A stretch of 64,000 nucleotides of DNA from Deltaproteobacteria bacterium (GTDB taxonomy: Bacteria; Desulfobacterota; Desulfobacteria; Desulfobacterales; Desulfobacteraceae). The stretch covers positions 1-64,000 of the forward strand of contig JAADHV010000097.1 of assembly GCA_013151635.1 (NCBI GenBank), in the 5' to 3' direction. A program made the position numbers and the translations under genes. Shown here in pieces: positions 49,359 to 60,191 of this stretch. How positions within the stretch are numbered: position 1 is the stretch's first letter; each line of letters begins with the position of its first letter. The notes beneath the pieces are model-generated. The model ran no database searches and was not told where the DNA came from. It saw only the letters and a program-made list of their open reading frames with translations.

Positions 49359-50018
49359 TCACTCCTTGGAGGAAACAAGATCCTGATAGTCATATCCCTT
49401 TCCAAGAACATCACGTAAAACCCTGTTTATTTTTATTTCATCATTTGCTTCTATCAGTTCAAGGGTCCCTTTTTCAATCAAGGCATTAAATATAAGCTTA
49501 TGTTCAAAAGGTGCATGTCCTGATGATAATAACTTTTCCCTGATATTCCCCATTAACTGCAAAAATCCGGCATATTCCGGTCCGAACCTGCGATCAAGTT
49601 CCTGCCTGATTTTTTTTGCCATTGCAGGGCTTGATCCCGAGGTTGAAACAGCCAGGACAAGATCCCCTCTTTCCACAATGGAAGGAAGGATAAAGTCGCT
49701 TATACCAGGTGCATCAGCTATGTTACAAAGGACATTAAATTCTAAAGCATCTTTTTTGATCTGTTGGTTCAAGTCATGATTATTGGTGGCTGCAAAGACA
49801 AGAAACATCCCTTTAATATCTTTTTTTTCATATTTTTTTTTCTCAAGACAGATACTTGTTTTTAAACCGTCAAACCCTGCTGAAAAACGGCCGCTGACCG
49901 CTTTTACTTTTGCACCGCATTTTTCAAGGGTTGCAGCCTTTCTTGCTCCAACCGCACCGCCCCCGACAACAAGGCAACTCTTTTGCCTGACATCAAGAAA
50001 TATGGGGTAATATTTCAT
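49359..50018 (-). CDS. Precorrin-2 dehydrogenase/sirohydrochlorin ferrochelatase (Met8/CysG N-domain)
   Basis: PIFLDVRQKSCLVVGGGAVGARKAATLEKCGAKVKAVS...STSGSSPAMAKKIRQEL; start at 50018. Confidence 0.9.
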   Translation of the reverse strand: MKYYPIFLDVRQKSCLVVGGGAVGARKAATLEKCGAKVKAVSGRFSAGFDGLKTSICLEKKKYEKKDIKGMFLVFAATNNHDLNQQIKKDALEFNVLCNIADAPGISDFILPSIVERGDLVLAVSTSGSSPAMAKKIRQELDRRFGPEYAGFLQLMGNIREKLLSSGHAPFEHKLIFNALIEKGTLELIEANDEIKINRVLRDVLGKGYDYQDLVSSKE

Positions 50019-50119
50019 TGCCTTCCTTTTTATCAACCCTTGTTTGCATAAAAAAACTAATATATATTGCCCTATGATATTTTTCAATATCTAACCATAG
50101 TTATTTAAGGACAATTGAC

Positions 50120-50959
50120 ATGATTATTGACTCACATACGCATATTTTCCCGGAACAGGTCAAACAGGACCGGTCCCGGTACTTTGATAACGAACCGGAA
50201 TTCAAGCTGCTTTATAATTCACGAAAAGCCAGGATCAGCAACATTGACGACTTAATAAAATCAATGGACAAGTATAAGGTTGATATCTCGGTTATCTGCG
50301 GTTTTCCCTGGCGCAGCCCTGAGTTTACAAAACAGAACAATGACATCATCATCGAATCTGTTAAAAAATACCCCGGAAGGATCAAAGGCCTTGCCTGTTT
50401 CGATGCTGCCCGGGAAGGTGCCGCAGATGAGGCAGGAAGATGTATTGATGCGGGGCTCTGCGGTGCAGGGGAACTTGCCTTTTACCTTTCCGGGATTGAT
50501 AAGGAATCCCTGTCATTCCTTGACCCTGTCATGGCAGTTCTAAGGGAAAAAGGCAACCTGCCATTAATGATCCATACAAATGAACCTGTCGGCCACAAAT
50601 ATCCCGGCAAAACACCTGTTACCATAGAACAGATCTATACGCTCGCCAAAACCTTTCCTGACAACAAAATTATCCTGGCCCACTGGGGCGGGGGGATTCT
50701 TTTTTATAATATCATGAAAAAAGAGACAAAAGCTGTTTTAAAAAATATCTGGTATGACACGGCTGCTTCTCCCTTTTTATATGATTCACAAATTTATGAT
50801 ATTGCAGTTAATGCAGGAGTGGCAGACAAGGTTCTTTTTGGAACAGACTTTCCATTATTGTCCCCCGGCAGGTATTACAGGGATATTGACAATTCAGGGA
50901 TAACCCCCGCTCAAAAGGAGCAGGTACTGGGCCAGAACGCAGCCCTGCTTTACGGGTAA
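50120..50959 (+). CDS. Amidohydrolase family protein
   Basis: IIDSHTHIFPEQV...HTNEPVGHKYPGK...LAHWGGG...LFGTDFPLLSPGRY. Confidence 0.9.
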   Translation: MIIDSHTHIFPEQVKQDRSRYFDNEPEFKLLYNSRKARISNIDDLIKSMDKYKVDISVICGFPWRSPEFTKQNNDIIIESVKKYPGRIKGLACFDAAREGAADEAGRCIDAGLCGAGELAFYLSGIDKESLSFLDPVMAVLREKGNLPLMIHTNEPVGHKYPGKTPVTIEQIYTLAKTFPDNKIILAHWGGGILFYNIMKKETKAVLKNIWYDTAASPFLYDSQIYDIAVNAGVADKVLFGTDFPLLSPGRYYRDIDNSGITPAQKEQVLGQNAALLYG

Positions 50960-50967
50960 CCGATAAG

Positions 50968-52752
50968 TCAGGCAGGAATACTGATTTTAAAGGAACTTCC
51001 TTTATCTTTTGTGCTCATGACATCGACTTTCCCATTGTGATAGTGGACAATGTGCTTGACAATGGCAAGGCCAAGGCCCGTGCCGCCTTCATGCCGGCTT
51101 CTTGCCTTGTCCACCCTGTAAAACCGGTTAAAAATCTTTGGCAGATGCTCCTTATCAATCCCGCAGCCTTTATCCTTCACTATAATATCTATGAAATTAT
51201 CATTGCGTGATGCTGTTATGGCCACAGGGCTGTCTTTACTGCTGTATTTTATTGCATTGTCCACAAGGTTTATTATGGCCTGTTCCATCAGGACAGGGTC
51301 AACCCTGGCCATAAGATCCCCGGGGCAGTCAATACTGACAATAATGTTTTTTGCCTTAATGCCGACGTGACAGGTATTTGCAGCAGCCTTGATCAATGGT
51401 GCCATATGCTGGTTTTCAAGCCTTATATCAGTTCCCTGCATCCGTTCAAGCCTTGATAAGGATAAAAGATCATTAATCAGCTCGATCATCCGGTTTACAT
51501 TTTTCTCAATTATCTTTAAAAAATTTTGAGTATCTTTTGGGTCACCTGTTGTCATGATTTCCTGGAGGGTTTCAATAAATCCTTTAATGGTCGTAAGCGG
51601 GGTTTTTAACTCATGGGATACATTGGCTGCAAAATCTTTGTGCATTCTTTCAAGCCTTTTCATCCTTGTGGTGTCATGGAAAATGATCAGGGTTCCCATG
51701 CGCCTTTCGCCTGTATCATAAAGCGCGGTTGAATGAATATGCAGCATCAGATCATCATCTTTTGCGATCACGATATCGTCCGCAACCGGTTCGTGTGTTG
51801 CCAAAGCCTTTTGGATAAATTTTTGAAACTCAATATTTCTTGCAACTTCCAAAATATATCTGGCTTTAAGTTCAGATATGGAAAAATCAAATATTTTTGC
51901 GGCTGCATCATTAACCGTTATGATTCTTTCATCCTTATCAATGGCGATAACACCTTCCTGCATGCTGGCATGGACGGCTTCCAGCTCCATGCTCCGGTTT
52001 CTAAACTCCCTGACTTTATTATCCAGGTTTTCAGCCATCCGGTTCATGGTAACAGCAAGCTGGGATAATTCCTCTGAAGCCGGAACAGCAAGCCTTTCCT
52101 TTAAGTTCCCTTTTGCAAATTCGGCAGCCCCTTTTTTCATCTGCTCAATCGGGCGGGTAATTCTCCTTGCCACATAAAGGCTTGCAAAGGCCGCAGCCAG
52201 GATGGCAAGTGCCATGGCGATAAAAATATTATTCCGGACTGATTTGATTTTGCTGTCAATTGTGGATATGGACACCGAGGTTCTTATAACCGCTGTCATT
52301 GAGCCGTCAAATACCACGGGAAGAGCGATATACATCATATTTTTATCAAGGGTTGAACTGTATCTTATGGAAACTCCTTTTTTCCTTTTCATGGCTTCCA
52401 TTATTTCAGGCCGTTTCATGTGGTTTTCCATTATTTTTATATCCCCGAAAGAATCGCCCACAACAACGCCGGAAGGAAGAACAATGGTGACCCTTGTTCC
52501 GGTGTTTTTTCCAACATCTTTGCATAATTTATCAATATCACGGATTTTATCCTGGCCGCTTTTAAGGATATCAGCAAATTTCTTTTGCAGAAGTTTTGCC
52601 CTTATCGTTAATTCTTTTTCTGAATTTTTAAGAAAAAAATTCTTAAAATAACTGGTTGAATAAGATGTCACAGCAGAAAGGGAGAGAACAGTAATCACCA
52701 GAAATGACGGAAAAATCTGCCATATGAGTTTTGTTTTCCTGTTTTTATTCAT
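50968..52752 (-). CDS. phoR: Phosphate regulon sensor histidine kinase PhoR
   Basis: HAMP, PAS, FAANVSHELKTPLTTIKGFIETL, NLVDNAIKYS, GGTGLGLAIVKH; coupled to phoB. Confidence 0.93.
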   Translation of the reverse strand: MNKNRKTKLIWQIFPSFLVITVLSLSAVTSYSTSYFKNFFLKNSEKELTIRAKLLQKKFADILKSGQDKIRDIDKLCKDVGKNTGTRVTIVLPSGVVVGDSFGDIKIMENHMKRPEIMEAMKRKKGVSIRYSSTLDKNMMYIALPVVFDGSMTAVIRTSVSISTIDSKIKSVRNNIFIAMALAILAAAFASLYVARRITRPIEQMKKGAAEFAKGNLKERLAVPASEELSQLAVTMNRMAENLDNKVREFRNRSMELEAVHASMQEGVIAIDKDERIITVNDAAAKIFDFSISELKARYILEVARNIEFQKFIQKALATHEPVADDIVIAKDDDLMLHIHSTALYDTGERRMGTLIIFHDTTRMKRLERMHKDFAANVSHELKTPLTTIKGFIETLQEIMTTGDPKDTQNFLKIIEKNVNRMIELINDLLSLSRLERMQGTDIRLENQHMAPLIKAAANTCHVGIKAKNIIVSIDCPGDLMARVDPVLMEQAIINLVDNAIKYSSKDSPVAITASRNDNFIDIIVKDKGCGIDKEHLPKIFNRFYRVDKARSRHEGGTGLGLAIVKHIVHYHNGKVDVMSTKDKGSSFKISIPA

Positions 52753-53441
52753 TATTCCTTAAACCTGTAGCCAACGCCCCTGACAGTTTCAATGGCAAAA
52801 GCATAATTTTTCATTTTTTTTCTTAATCCGACAATAATAACATCAATGCTTCTTTCCGTAACAGCATAATTTTCCCCCCGGATAGCATCAACAATCTGTC
52901 CCCTTGTAAACACCCAGCCTTTTTTATCTGCAAGAAAAGAAAGCAACTCAAACTCCGAAAGAGTCAGGTCCAGGGTTTTGCCCTTGATGGTCACCACGTG
53001 TTTTGCATGGTCAATGATCAAATCACCTTCCTGCCTGATACGGTCCACACTGTTAGTTGAATCTTTTCTTCGCCGCCTTAAAATCGCCCGGACTCTTGCA
53101 ATAAGGACTTTTGGGCTGAAGGGTTTTGATATATAATCATTGGCCCCCAGTTCAAGCCCGGTGACAATATCGGATTCCTCTCCTTTTGCCGTCAGCATGA
53201 CAATAGGCAGATGCCTTGTTCTATTATTATTTCTCAGGTTTTTTGTAACTTCAAGTCCGTCAATACCCGGAAGCATAAGATCAAGTACCATAAGATCGGG
53301 ATGAAACTCTTTTGCCATTTTAATGGCCTTTTCACCTGTCTGGGCCGTCAATATTGAATATCCCTCATTTTTCAGATTGTATTTTATAAGCTCGATGATA
53401 TCTTCTTCATCATCCACAATCAGGATGGTCTCTTTTGCCAT
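52752..53441 (-). CDS. phoB: Phosphate regulon response regulator PhoB
   Basis: REC plus winged-helix DNA-binding domain (VFTRGQIVDAIRGENYAVTERSIDVIIVGLRKKM). Confidence 0.94.
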   Translation of the reverse strand: MAKETILIVDDEEDIIELIKYNLKNEGYSILTAQTGEKAIKMAKEFHPDLMVLDLMLPGIDGLEVTKNLRNNNRTRHLPIVMLTAKGEESDIVTGLELGANDYISKPFSPKVLIARVRAILRRRRKDSTNSVDRIRQEGDLIIDHAKHVVTIKGKTLDLTLSEFELLSFLADKKGWVFTRGQIVDAIRGENYAVTERSIDVIIVGLRKKMKNYAFAIETVRGVGYRFKE

Positions 53442-53526
53442 TTTTTATTCCTGTTTTTTAAAAATTATTCAAACCCTTATCTGAATCTTATAAACTGGCA
53501 TTCATTTGTCAAATATTATTCGCTAA

Positions 53527-54177
53527 TCAGCTATGCCTTATAATTTCACCTTCTATAAGATAAATCACTTCTTCTGAAATATTGGTGGTATGATCCCCGA
53601 TTCTTTCCAGGTGCCTTGAAATAAGATACATATTAATGATATCACCCACCATTTCAGGCTGGTTCCTTATATCTCTTTTCATTGAATCATAAGCCTCGTT
53701 TCTCATCAGGTTCACATCCTTATCCATATCCCTGACTTCGTACGCCATATCAACATTCAGATGCACCAGGGCATCCAGACTCATCCTCAGCATCTTTGCC
53801 GCCTGGTCTGCCATGGCAGTATAATCATATTTAAACTTGGCCTTGTTCTGTGAAGAGGTTTTAAACCGCTGTGCAATATTTGCGGCATAGTCTGCAATTC
53901 TTTCAAGATCATTGTTTATTTTTACCACGGCCACAAGAAAACGTAAATCCATGGCAACCGGCTGGTAAAGAGCCAGTATTTTCAGACACTCTTCTTCCAC
54001 TTCAATTTCGCGCTCATCAATTTGAAAGTCAGTATCAATAATTTTTTGGGCAAGCTCCAGATCCTCAACTTTTATGGCGTAAATCGCCTTTTGAAACCGG
54101 TCTTCCACCATTGCCCCAAGAGACAGGATTTCTTTTTTAATTTTTTCTATTTGTTTTTGCAAATGGGTTGCCATCAT
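53527..54177 (-). CDS. phoU: Phosphate uptake regulator PhoU
   Basis: LQKQIEKIKKEILSLGAMVEDRFQKAI...DLRFLVAVVKINNDLERIADYAANIA...RIGDHTTNISE. Confidence 0.96.
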   Translation of the reverse strand: MMATHLQKQIEKIKKEILSLGAMVEDRFQKAIYAIKVEDLELAQKIIDTDFQIDEREIEVEEECLKILALYQPVAMDLRFLVAVVKINNDLERIADYAANIAQRFKTSSQNKAKFKYDYTAMADQAAKMLRMSLDALVHLNVDMAYEVRDMDKDVNLMRNEAYDSMKRDIRNQPEMVGDIINMYLISRHLERIGDHTTNISEEVIYLIEGEIIRHS

Positions 54178-54184
54178 GTTCTCC

Positions 54185-54946
54185 TTAACCGAATCTTCCG
54201 GTTATATAATCTTCTGTCTGCTTTAATTCAGGTTTTGTAAACAAGGTATCTGTATCATTAAGTTCAATTAATTTTCCCAGATAAAAGAATGCGGTCCTGT
54301 CTGAAACCCTTGCTGCCTGCTGCATATTATGGGTAACAATAATAATGGTAAGCCGGGATGAAAGTTCGGCAATCAATTCTTCGATCTTTTGCGTTGCAAT
54401 GGGATCAAGGGCCGAGGCAGGCTCATCCATTAACAATACCTCCGGGGCGACAGCAAGGGCACGGGCAATGCAAAGGCGCTGCTGCTGCCCCCCGGAAAGG
54501 CCGAGAGCCGATTCATTGAGCCTGTCCTTTACTTCATCCCATATGGCTGCCTGTTTCAGACTTTTTTCAACAATCCGGGTGATTTCTGCCTTGTCTTTAA
54601 CCCCGTTTACCTTTAACCCGTATGCGATATTCTCAAATATGGATTTGGGAAACGGGTTGGGCTTTTGAAATACCATGCCAACCCGCCTTCTTAATGTGAC
54701 AACATCCAGGGAAGGGTCGTAAATATCTTTTTTATCCAGCATGGCCCTGCCTTTTACCTTAATATTCGGAATTAAATCATTCATCCTGTTCAAACACCTT
54801 AAATAGGTGCTTTTACCGCAGCCGGACGGCCCGATCAACGCTGTCACCCGGTTCTCGTCAAAATCAATTGAAATATCATGAAGTGCCTGGGAATTCCCAT
54901 AAAAGAAATCCAGGTTTTCAGTATACATTTTAATATGCCTTTCCAT
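54185..54946 (-). CDS. pstB: Phosphate ABC transporter ATP-binding protein
   Basis: [24 protein letters not shown]...[22 protein letters not shown]. Confidence 0.97.
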   Translation of the reverse strand: MERHIKMYTENLDFFYGNSQALHDISIDFDENRVTALIGPSGCGKSTYLRCLNRMNDLIPNIKVKGRAMLDKKDIYDPSLDVVTLRRRVGMVFQKPNPFPKSIFENIAYGLKVNGVKDKAEITRIVEKSLKQAAIWDEVKDRLNESALGLSGGQQQRLCIARALAVAPEVLLMDEPASALDPIATQKIEELIAELSSRLTIIIVTHNMQQAARVSDRTAFFYLGKLIELNDTDTLFTKPELKQTEDYITGRFG

Positions 54947-54950
54947 GCAG

Positions 54951-55808
54951 CTAAATCCTTAATTTTTTTCTCATTTTTGCCCGCAGAATAATGGCAGTCA
55001 GGTTCATTCCAAACACAAGGCCGATAAGGACCAGGGCAGTTCCGTATTGAAGGGGCCGGGTGATTTCAATCTGTGTTCCGGCCGTGGCCAGCACATAAAT
55101 ATGATAGGGAAGTGCCATGACCTCATCAAAGAGTGAGCTTGGAAGATTGGGGGTAAAGAAAACAGCCCCCGTGTACATGATCGGGGCTGTCTCACCTGCT
55201 GCACGGCTTATCCCCAGTATAGAACCTGTAAGGATTCCCGGGAATGCCGCCGGCAGGACAACCTTCCTTATGGTCTGCCATTTTGTTGCCCCCATGGCAA
55301 GGGAAGCTTCCCTGAATGTATCAGGGACCGCTTTTAAAGCTTCTTCTGTTGCCCCGATAATAACAGGCAGGGTCATGATTCCCAATGTTAATCCGCCGGA
55401 AGCAACCGATACTCCCATTTTTAAAACAATGCAGAAAAAGGCAAGTCCGAAGAGTCCGAATACAATGGACGGAACACCTGCAAGATTATTGATGCCAAGC
55501 CGGATCAGCCGGACAAGCTTTCCCCTTGTTGCATACTCGTTAAGATATATGGCAGATGCGACCCCGACGGGCAATGCCACAAACAGGGTCACGGAACATA
55601 AGGCAAGGGTTCCCACAATACAGGGGAAAATGCCGCCGGCAGTCATGGAGTCCCTTGGCACCTGAGTTAAAAATTCCCATGAAATCGCCCGCCAGCCCCG
55701 GGATACGATATAGTAGACCATAATAGCCAGGGCCGCTCCATTAATCCAGGCAGCTGCTTTGATCATTGAAAAGCTCAATTTCTGGAACATCAATCGTTTT
55801 TTTATCAT
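54951..55808 (-). CDS. pstA: Phosphate ABC transporter permease PstA
   Basis: [18 protein letters not shown]...[38 protein letters not shown]. Confidence 0.95.
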   Translation of the reverse strand: MIKKRLMFQKLSFSMIKAAAWINGAALAIMVYYIVSRGWRAISWEFLTQVPRDSMTAGGIFPCIVGTLALCSVTLFVALPVGVASAIYLNEYATRGKLVRLIRLGINNLAGVPSIVFGLFGLAFFCIVLKMGVSVASGGLTLGIMTLPVIIGATEEALKAVPDTFREASLAMGATKWQTIRKVVLPAAFPGILTGSILGISRAAGETAPIMYTGAVFFTPNLPSSLFDEVMALPYHIYVLATAGTQIEITRPLQYGTALVLIGLVFGMNLTAIILRAKMRKKLRI

Positions 55809-56695
55809 TACAAGGATGCCTCTCCTGTCTGCCTGAATTTGTAGGAAATATAATCCGCAACCAGGTTGAAAATAAATGTAAACCCAAAAAGAACAAGCCC
55901 GATGGCAAACAATGCATGATAGTGCTCACTGCCAAAGGCGGCTTCTGCCATTTCTGCCGCAATGGTCGCCGGTAACGGGCGCACAGGGTCAAAGATCGAT
56001 CCCGGGATCATGGCGGCTCCTCCTGCTGCCATCAATACCACCATGGTTTCCCCGATGGCCCTTGACAGTCCAAGTATGACCGCAGTGCAGATCCCTGAAA
56101 GAGCTGCCGGGATAATGACCTTTATAATGGTTTCAAAATGCGTTGCGCCAAGGGCAAAAGAAGCTTCTTTCAAGGCAGATGGGACACAGAAAACAGCATC
56201 CTCGGAGATACTGCAAATGGTGGGGATCGCCATAAAGGCAAGCATCAGGGAGGCATTAAACATATTCAGGCCCACCGGGATATTAAAAACTTTCTGGATA
56301 AAAGGAGCTACCACCACAATTGCAAAAAACCCGATCACAACCGACGGCATGGAAGCCATGAGCTCGACAACAGGTTTTACAATTTGTGCAACTTTTGGCG
56401 GAGCGATCTCCGCCAGGTACACTGCAGTCATAATCCCCAATGGGATTGCTATCATACCGGACAAAAGAGTTACACAGACTGATCCTGTAATAAGTGCGAG
56501 AATACCGAAATCAGCCGGGTCATCAGTGGGATACCAGTATTTGCCGAAAATAAATTCTTTGATGGTTATATGGTCAAAAACAGGTATGCTTTCAATAAAA
56601 AGAAAAACCATAATCAAAAACAGGGCAGTTATGGAAAAGAGTGCAATAAGGAAAAACCCTGAATGCACTCCTTTATCAATGTGTTGACGTTTCAA
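55808..56695 (-). CDS. pstC: Phosphate ABC transporter permease PstC
   Basis: ELMASMPSVVIGFFAIVVVAPFIQ...SALKEASFALGATHFETIIKVIIPAALSGI. Confidence 0.95.
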   Translation of the reverse strand: MKRQHIDKGVHSGFFLIALFSITALFLIMVFLFIESIPVFDHITIKEFIFGKYWYPTDDPADFGILALITGSVCVTLLSGMIAIPLGIMTAVYLAEIAPPKVAQIVKPVVELMASMPSVVIGFFAIVVVAPFIQKVFNIPVGLNMFNASLMLAFMAIPTICSISEDAVFCVPSALKEASFALGATHFETIIKVIIPAALSGICTAVILGLSRAIGETMVVLMAAGGAAMIPGSIFDPVRPLPATIAAEMAEAAFGSEHYHALFAIGLVLFGFTFIFNLVADYISYKFRQTGEASL

Positions 56696-56714
56696 TCAAG
56701 TACTCCTTGAAAAG

Positions 56715-57530
56715 TTAGAAAAGGGGAATGGAGCCGGCCTGTTCAACAAGTTTCTGGCCTTTTTTTGAAAGGATAAAAGAGATATATCCCATGGTATCCC
56801 CGGCAGGCCAGCCGTTTGTAAACATGAAAAGTCCCCTGGAAATCGGGTAGGACCCGTTTAAGGTGTTCTCCCGGCTTCCATAAACGCCTTCCACTTTTAC
56901 AGCCTTAAGCTCTTTTGTAAGGTATCCCAGACCGACATATCCGATTGCCCCCGGGGTTTTTTCAACAACCTGGACAACCCCGCCGTTGGAAGGGACCGTA
57001 AGGGCTCCCGGTATCACACGTTCCTTGTTCATGACAAGATGCTTCCACACCCCGAATGTCCCGGAAGAACTGTCCCTTGAAATCACAACAATTTTACCCG
57101 GGGTTCCGCCAAGTTCTTTCCAGTCCTTGATTTTCCCAAGATAGATGTCTTTTAACTGAGCCATGGATAGATTGGACACCTTGTTTTTAACATTAACCAC
57201 AGGGACTATGGCGTCCAGGGCAATCCTGAAGGGCACAGGGTAAACACCTTTTGCATTGGCAGCATTCACTTCTTTTGTCTTGATGAACCTTGAAGCATTA
57301 CCGATATTTGTCGTACCGTCAATAATGGCCTTGATCCCGTTTCCGGAACCACCGCCGGAAAGAGAAATCTTTACATCAGGATTCTGTGCCATATAAGCCT
57401 CGGCTGTCTTCTGGGCAATGGGAAGCACTGTTGTAGATCCCTTTATCACAAGTTTTCCTGCAAATACTTCAGGTGATGCAATCAGCAAAGAAATGATTAA
57501 TACAAATATTAATTTAGCAAACCTGTTCAT
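56715..57530 (-). CDS. pstS: Phosphate ABC transporter substrate-binding protein PstS
   Basis: Signal peptide; GKLVIKGSTTVLPIAQKTAEAYM...SGGGSGNGIKAIIDGTTNIGNASR. Confidence 0.95.
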   Translation of the reverse strand: MNRFAKLIFVLIISLLIASPEVFAGKLVIKGSTTVLPIAQKTAEAYMAQNPDVKISLSGGGSGNGIKAIIDGTTNIGNASRFIKTKEVNAANAKGVYPVPFRIALDAIVPVVNVKNKVSNLSMAQLKDIYLGKIKDWKELGGTPGKIVVISRDSSSGTFGVWKHLVMNKERVIPGALTVPSNGGVVQVVEKTPGAIGYVGLGYLTKELKAVKVEGVYGSRENTLNGSYPISRGLFMFTNGWPAGDTMGYISFILSKKGQKLVEQAGSIPLF

Positions 57531-57665
57531 GTTTTCTCCTCAAAAAATTAAAATTAAATAAATTGCTTTTTTTAAAAGCATGATCCTCTTTTTGAGAAGA
57601 AGTTTTACATTGGTTTTGTTAGGCTTGTATTAGGGTTTAATTAACAAAGGATTAAACATGGAAAC

Positions 57666-58130
57666 CTAAGATGATTTTCCCTGATTTTTAAAAAAAATAT
57701 TTTTTTCAAGGTATAGAATATTACCTTTGTCATTATAGGAATAATGGGTGAAATAAGTATCCATGATGATTATGCCGCGGCCATGGTCCATATCTTCAGG
57801 GAGTTCCCCGGATTTTTGTTTTCTCCAGTCAAAGCCTTCTCCCTCATCTTCAATCATAAGCTTTATGGATTCATGGTTGACAATGGTCAATAAAAATCGA
57901 ACCTTTTTTTCAGGGTCATTTGCATTCCCATGCCGGACAGCATTGGTAAGGCCCTCTCGAATAACAAGATTAATGGGGAATAACAGTTTTTCAATGCCCT
58001 TTACTTCTGACTTGAGATAAGTTGTTGACCGCTTACAGACATCATCAATATTCCCCATGGTGGAAGAAAAAAGAAAACTCAATGAATTTTGCGTCTCCTT
58101 AACCTTAAAAATATCTTTTTCAAAAGGCAT
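57666..58130 (-). CDS. Anti-sigma regulatory factor, Ser/Thr kinase (RsbW-like HATPase)
   Basis: INLVIREGLTNAVRHGN...IEDEGEGFDWR...DHGRGIIIM. Confidence 0.9.
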   Translation of the reverse strand: MPFEKDIFKVKETQNSLSFLFSSTMGNIDDVCKRSTTYLKSEVKGIEKLLFPINLVIREGLTNAVRHGNANDPEKKVRFLLTIVNHESIKLMIEDEGEGFDWRKQKSGELPEDMDHGRGIIIMDTYFTHYSYNDKGNILYLEKNIFFKNQGKSS

Positions 58131-58134
58131 AAGC

Positions 58135-59277
58135 TCAGACCTTTACGCATAAAACAACAATATCATCCTCGGGAAAGGAATCATCGCCGAAAAGATTATT
58201 CACTAATTGTGCAGGCGCCTTGTCATACGGCACCTCTGCAATTTTTTTATATACGGGAAGAAGGCTGTCTGCCCCGCTTACCCATGTGATTTTATTTTGT
58301 GCTGATTCAACAAGCCCGTCAGAATAAACAAAAAATTTATCGCCCATAGACACATTAATACTTTGTGTTCCAAAATGAGCATCCTTAAACATGCCAAGGA
58401 CATCGCCCTGGGTTTTAATCAGGTATGGCTCCCCATCCTGTGGCTGACAAACCACTGGCGGGTGGCCCGCATTGATAATGGTCATTTTTTTTGTGATTCG
58501 ATTTATATGCATATAGCATGCTGTAAGATATTTTCCATCCGGCAGTATTTCCACCAGAACATCATTAATCATTTTCATACTTTCGGCAGGGGAATAAACA
58601 GGAGTGCAGTTCTGGGCCAGCAGGGCCTTTACAGAAGAAGTCATATAACTTATTTTAATATCATGCCCTGAAAAATCAGCCACAAAATAACCGGTTATTT
58701 TTTCAGAAATATTTAAAATATCGTAAAAATCACCCCCTGCCTCTTCAAGGGCCTTATAGTAGACACCAAATAATGCCCCCGGGTTATCCCCAGGAGACGG
58801 CAGCATGGAAACCTGCGCTTCCGTTACCTGTCTCAGCTTGCTTGCCTGGTCCTGGATCAATGAATTAGTGGCAATGGACAGCTTTAAATGAATCCTCACC
58901 CTTGCCAGAACCTCAAGGGGGTGAAATGGCTTTGTAATGTAATCCACAGCCCCCAGCTCAAATCCTTTTAATTTTGAATCCACTTCACTGACGCCGGTAA
59001 GAAATATCACCGGAATTGCATTTGTCTGTGAGTTGTCCTTAAGTTTTTTTATAACATCAAACCCGTTTTCCCCCGGCATTTCAATATCCAGGAGAATAAG
59101 ATCAGGATTTTCTTTTGCGGCGATTGCCCTGGCATCAGGACCGTTATCTGCTGAAAATATTTGATACCCTTCTTTGGAAAGGGATTTTTCTATCAGCCTT
59201 AAATTCAAAAGATTATCATCCACAACAAGAACTGTATAGGGTTGTTTATTTCCCATGACAAAAAGACCTTTTCCCAA
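58135..59277 (-). CDS. Response regulator with PP2C/SpoIIE-type phosphatase domain (RsbU-like)
   Basis: REC domain followed by GGDFYDILNISEKITGYFVADFSGHDIKISYMTSSVKALL. Confidence 0.93.
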   Translation of the reverse strand: MGKGLFVMGNKQPYTVLVVDDNLLNLRLIEKSLSKEGYQIFSADNGPDARAIAAKENPDLILLDIEMPGENGFDVIKKLKDNSQTNAIPVIFLTGVSEVDSKLKGFELGAVDYITKPFHPLEVLARVRIHLKLSIATNSLIQDQASKLRQVTEAQVSMLPSPGDNPGALFGVYYKALEEAGGDFYDILNISEKITGYFVADFSGHDIKISYMTSSVKALLAQNCTPVYSPAESMKMINDVLVEILPDGKYLTACYMHINRITKKMTIINAGHPPVVCQPQDGEPYLIKTQGDVLGMFKDAHFGTQSINVSMGDKFFVYSDGLVESAQNKITWVSGADSLLPVYKKIAEVPYDKAPAQLVNNLFGDDSFPEDDIVVLCVKV

Positions 59278-59284
59278 TCAGGGA

Positions 59285-59593
59285 TTAGAGGTTGTTAATA
59301 GCATCTAACTGTTTTTCAAGGTCGCTGATAAAATTTTCAAAATTATCAAGGCTTCCTTTTCTGGCCTGCATTTCCATATCTTTTGCAAGATTAAATATAT
59401 CATCAAACCCAAGATTCCCTGCCGCGCCTTTTATGGAATGGGATGCGGCGGCGGCATCTGCCGGATTGTTATTGGCCACACCCTTTTTTATTTTATCAAT
59501 GTCAGATAAGGTTGTGGTTACAAAAAGTTCGATAAGCTCTGTAAAATCTTCTTCATCGATCCCAAGCCTTGACGCAAGATCTCTAAAATCCAT
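59285..59593 (-). CDS. Hpt (histidine phosphotransfer) domain protein
   Basis: AAASHSIKGAAGNLGFDDIFNLAKDMEMQARKG. Confidence 0.93.
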   Translation of the reverse strand: MDFRDLASRLGIDEEDFTELIELFVTTTLSDIDKIKKGVANNNPADAAAASHSIKGAAGNLGFDDIFNLAKDMEMQARKGSLDNFENFISDLEKQLDAINNL

Positions 59594-59768
59594 AAGAACT
59601 CCTTGTTGGTTTCGTAAATAAAATTTAAGAATTTAAGAAATAGTTATATTTTAAAATTATAGATAAATTTTAGCTTGTTGTAAACCTTCAAATTAAAAAT
59701 AAAATTATTGCATTTTTAAAAAATACCTATTAGAAATATTTCTACTGATTCTTATGATGGGGTTCTTT

Positions 59769-60137
59769 ATGAAAGAAAAAAAAATTTTAATTGTTGACGA
59801 CGAAGAAGCGATACGGCAACTATTTAAGACCGCTTTATCACACAAGGGTTACACCGTGTTCAGCGCAGGTTCAGGTGAAAAAGCGCTTGCAATTCTTGAA
59901 AAAGAAACCATTCCAGTCATGTTTTTAGATCTTAATCTTCCGGGCATGAGTGGAATTGAACTTTGTAAAAAAATTTTAAAAAAAGCGCCTGGAACCCTTA
60001 CCTATGCCATCACCGGCTATAATTCAAACTATAAGTCTTTAGAATGCAGGAAAGCAGGATTTGAAGGCTATTTTTCAAAACCGGTTCCTTTGCAGACTCT
60101 CTTTGAAACTGCACTGAATGCCTTTAAAAAATTCTAA
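59769..60137 (+). CDS. Single-domain response regulator
   Basis: KKILIVDDEEAIRQLFKTALSHKGY...VMFLDLNLPGMSGIEL; start at 59754 or 59769. Confidence 0.92.
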   Translation: MKEKKILIVDDEEAIRQLFKTALSHKGYTVFSAGSGEKALAILEKETIPVMFLDLNLPGMSGIELCKKILKKAPGTLTYAITGYNSNYKSLECRKAGFEGYFSKPVPLQTLFETALNAFKKF

Positions 60138-60191
60138 ACCATTCTTTTCCTCATTTTTAAAAAAATAATTTAACAAGGAGACTCAATTAAT

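Noticed and set aside
55117-55665. 182-aa ORF on + strand
   Set aside because: Antisense to pstA, a confidently identified gene.
55962-56687. 241-aa ORF on + strand
   Set aside because: Entirely antisense to pstC; shadow ORF, composition not protein-like.
57531-57665. Pho box upstream of pstS
   Set aside because: Looked for CTGTCAT-like direct repeats upstream of pstS; none convincing.
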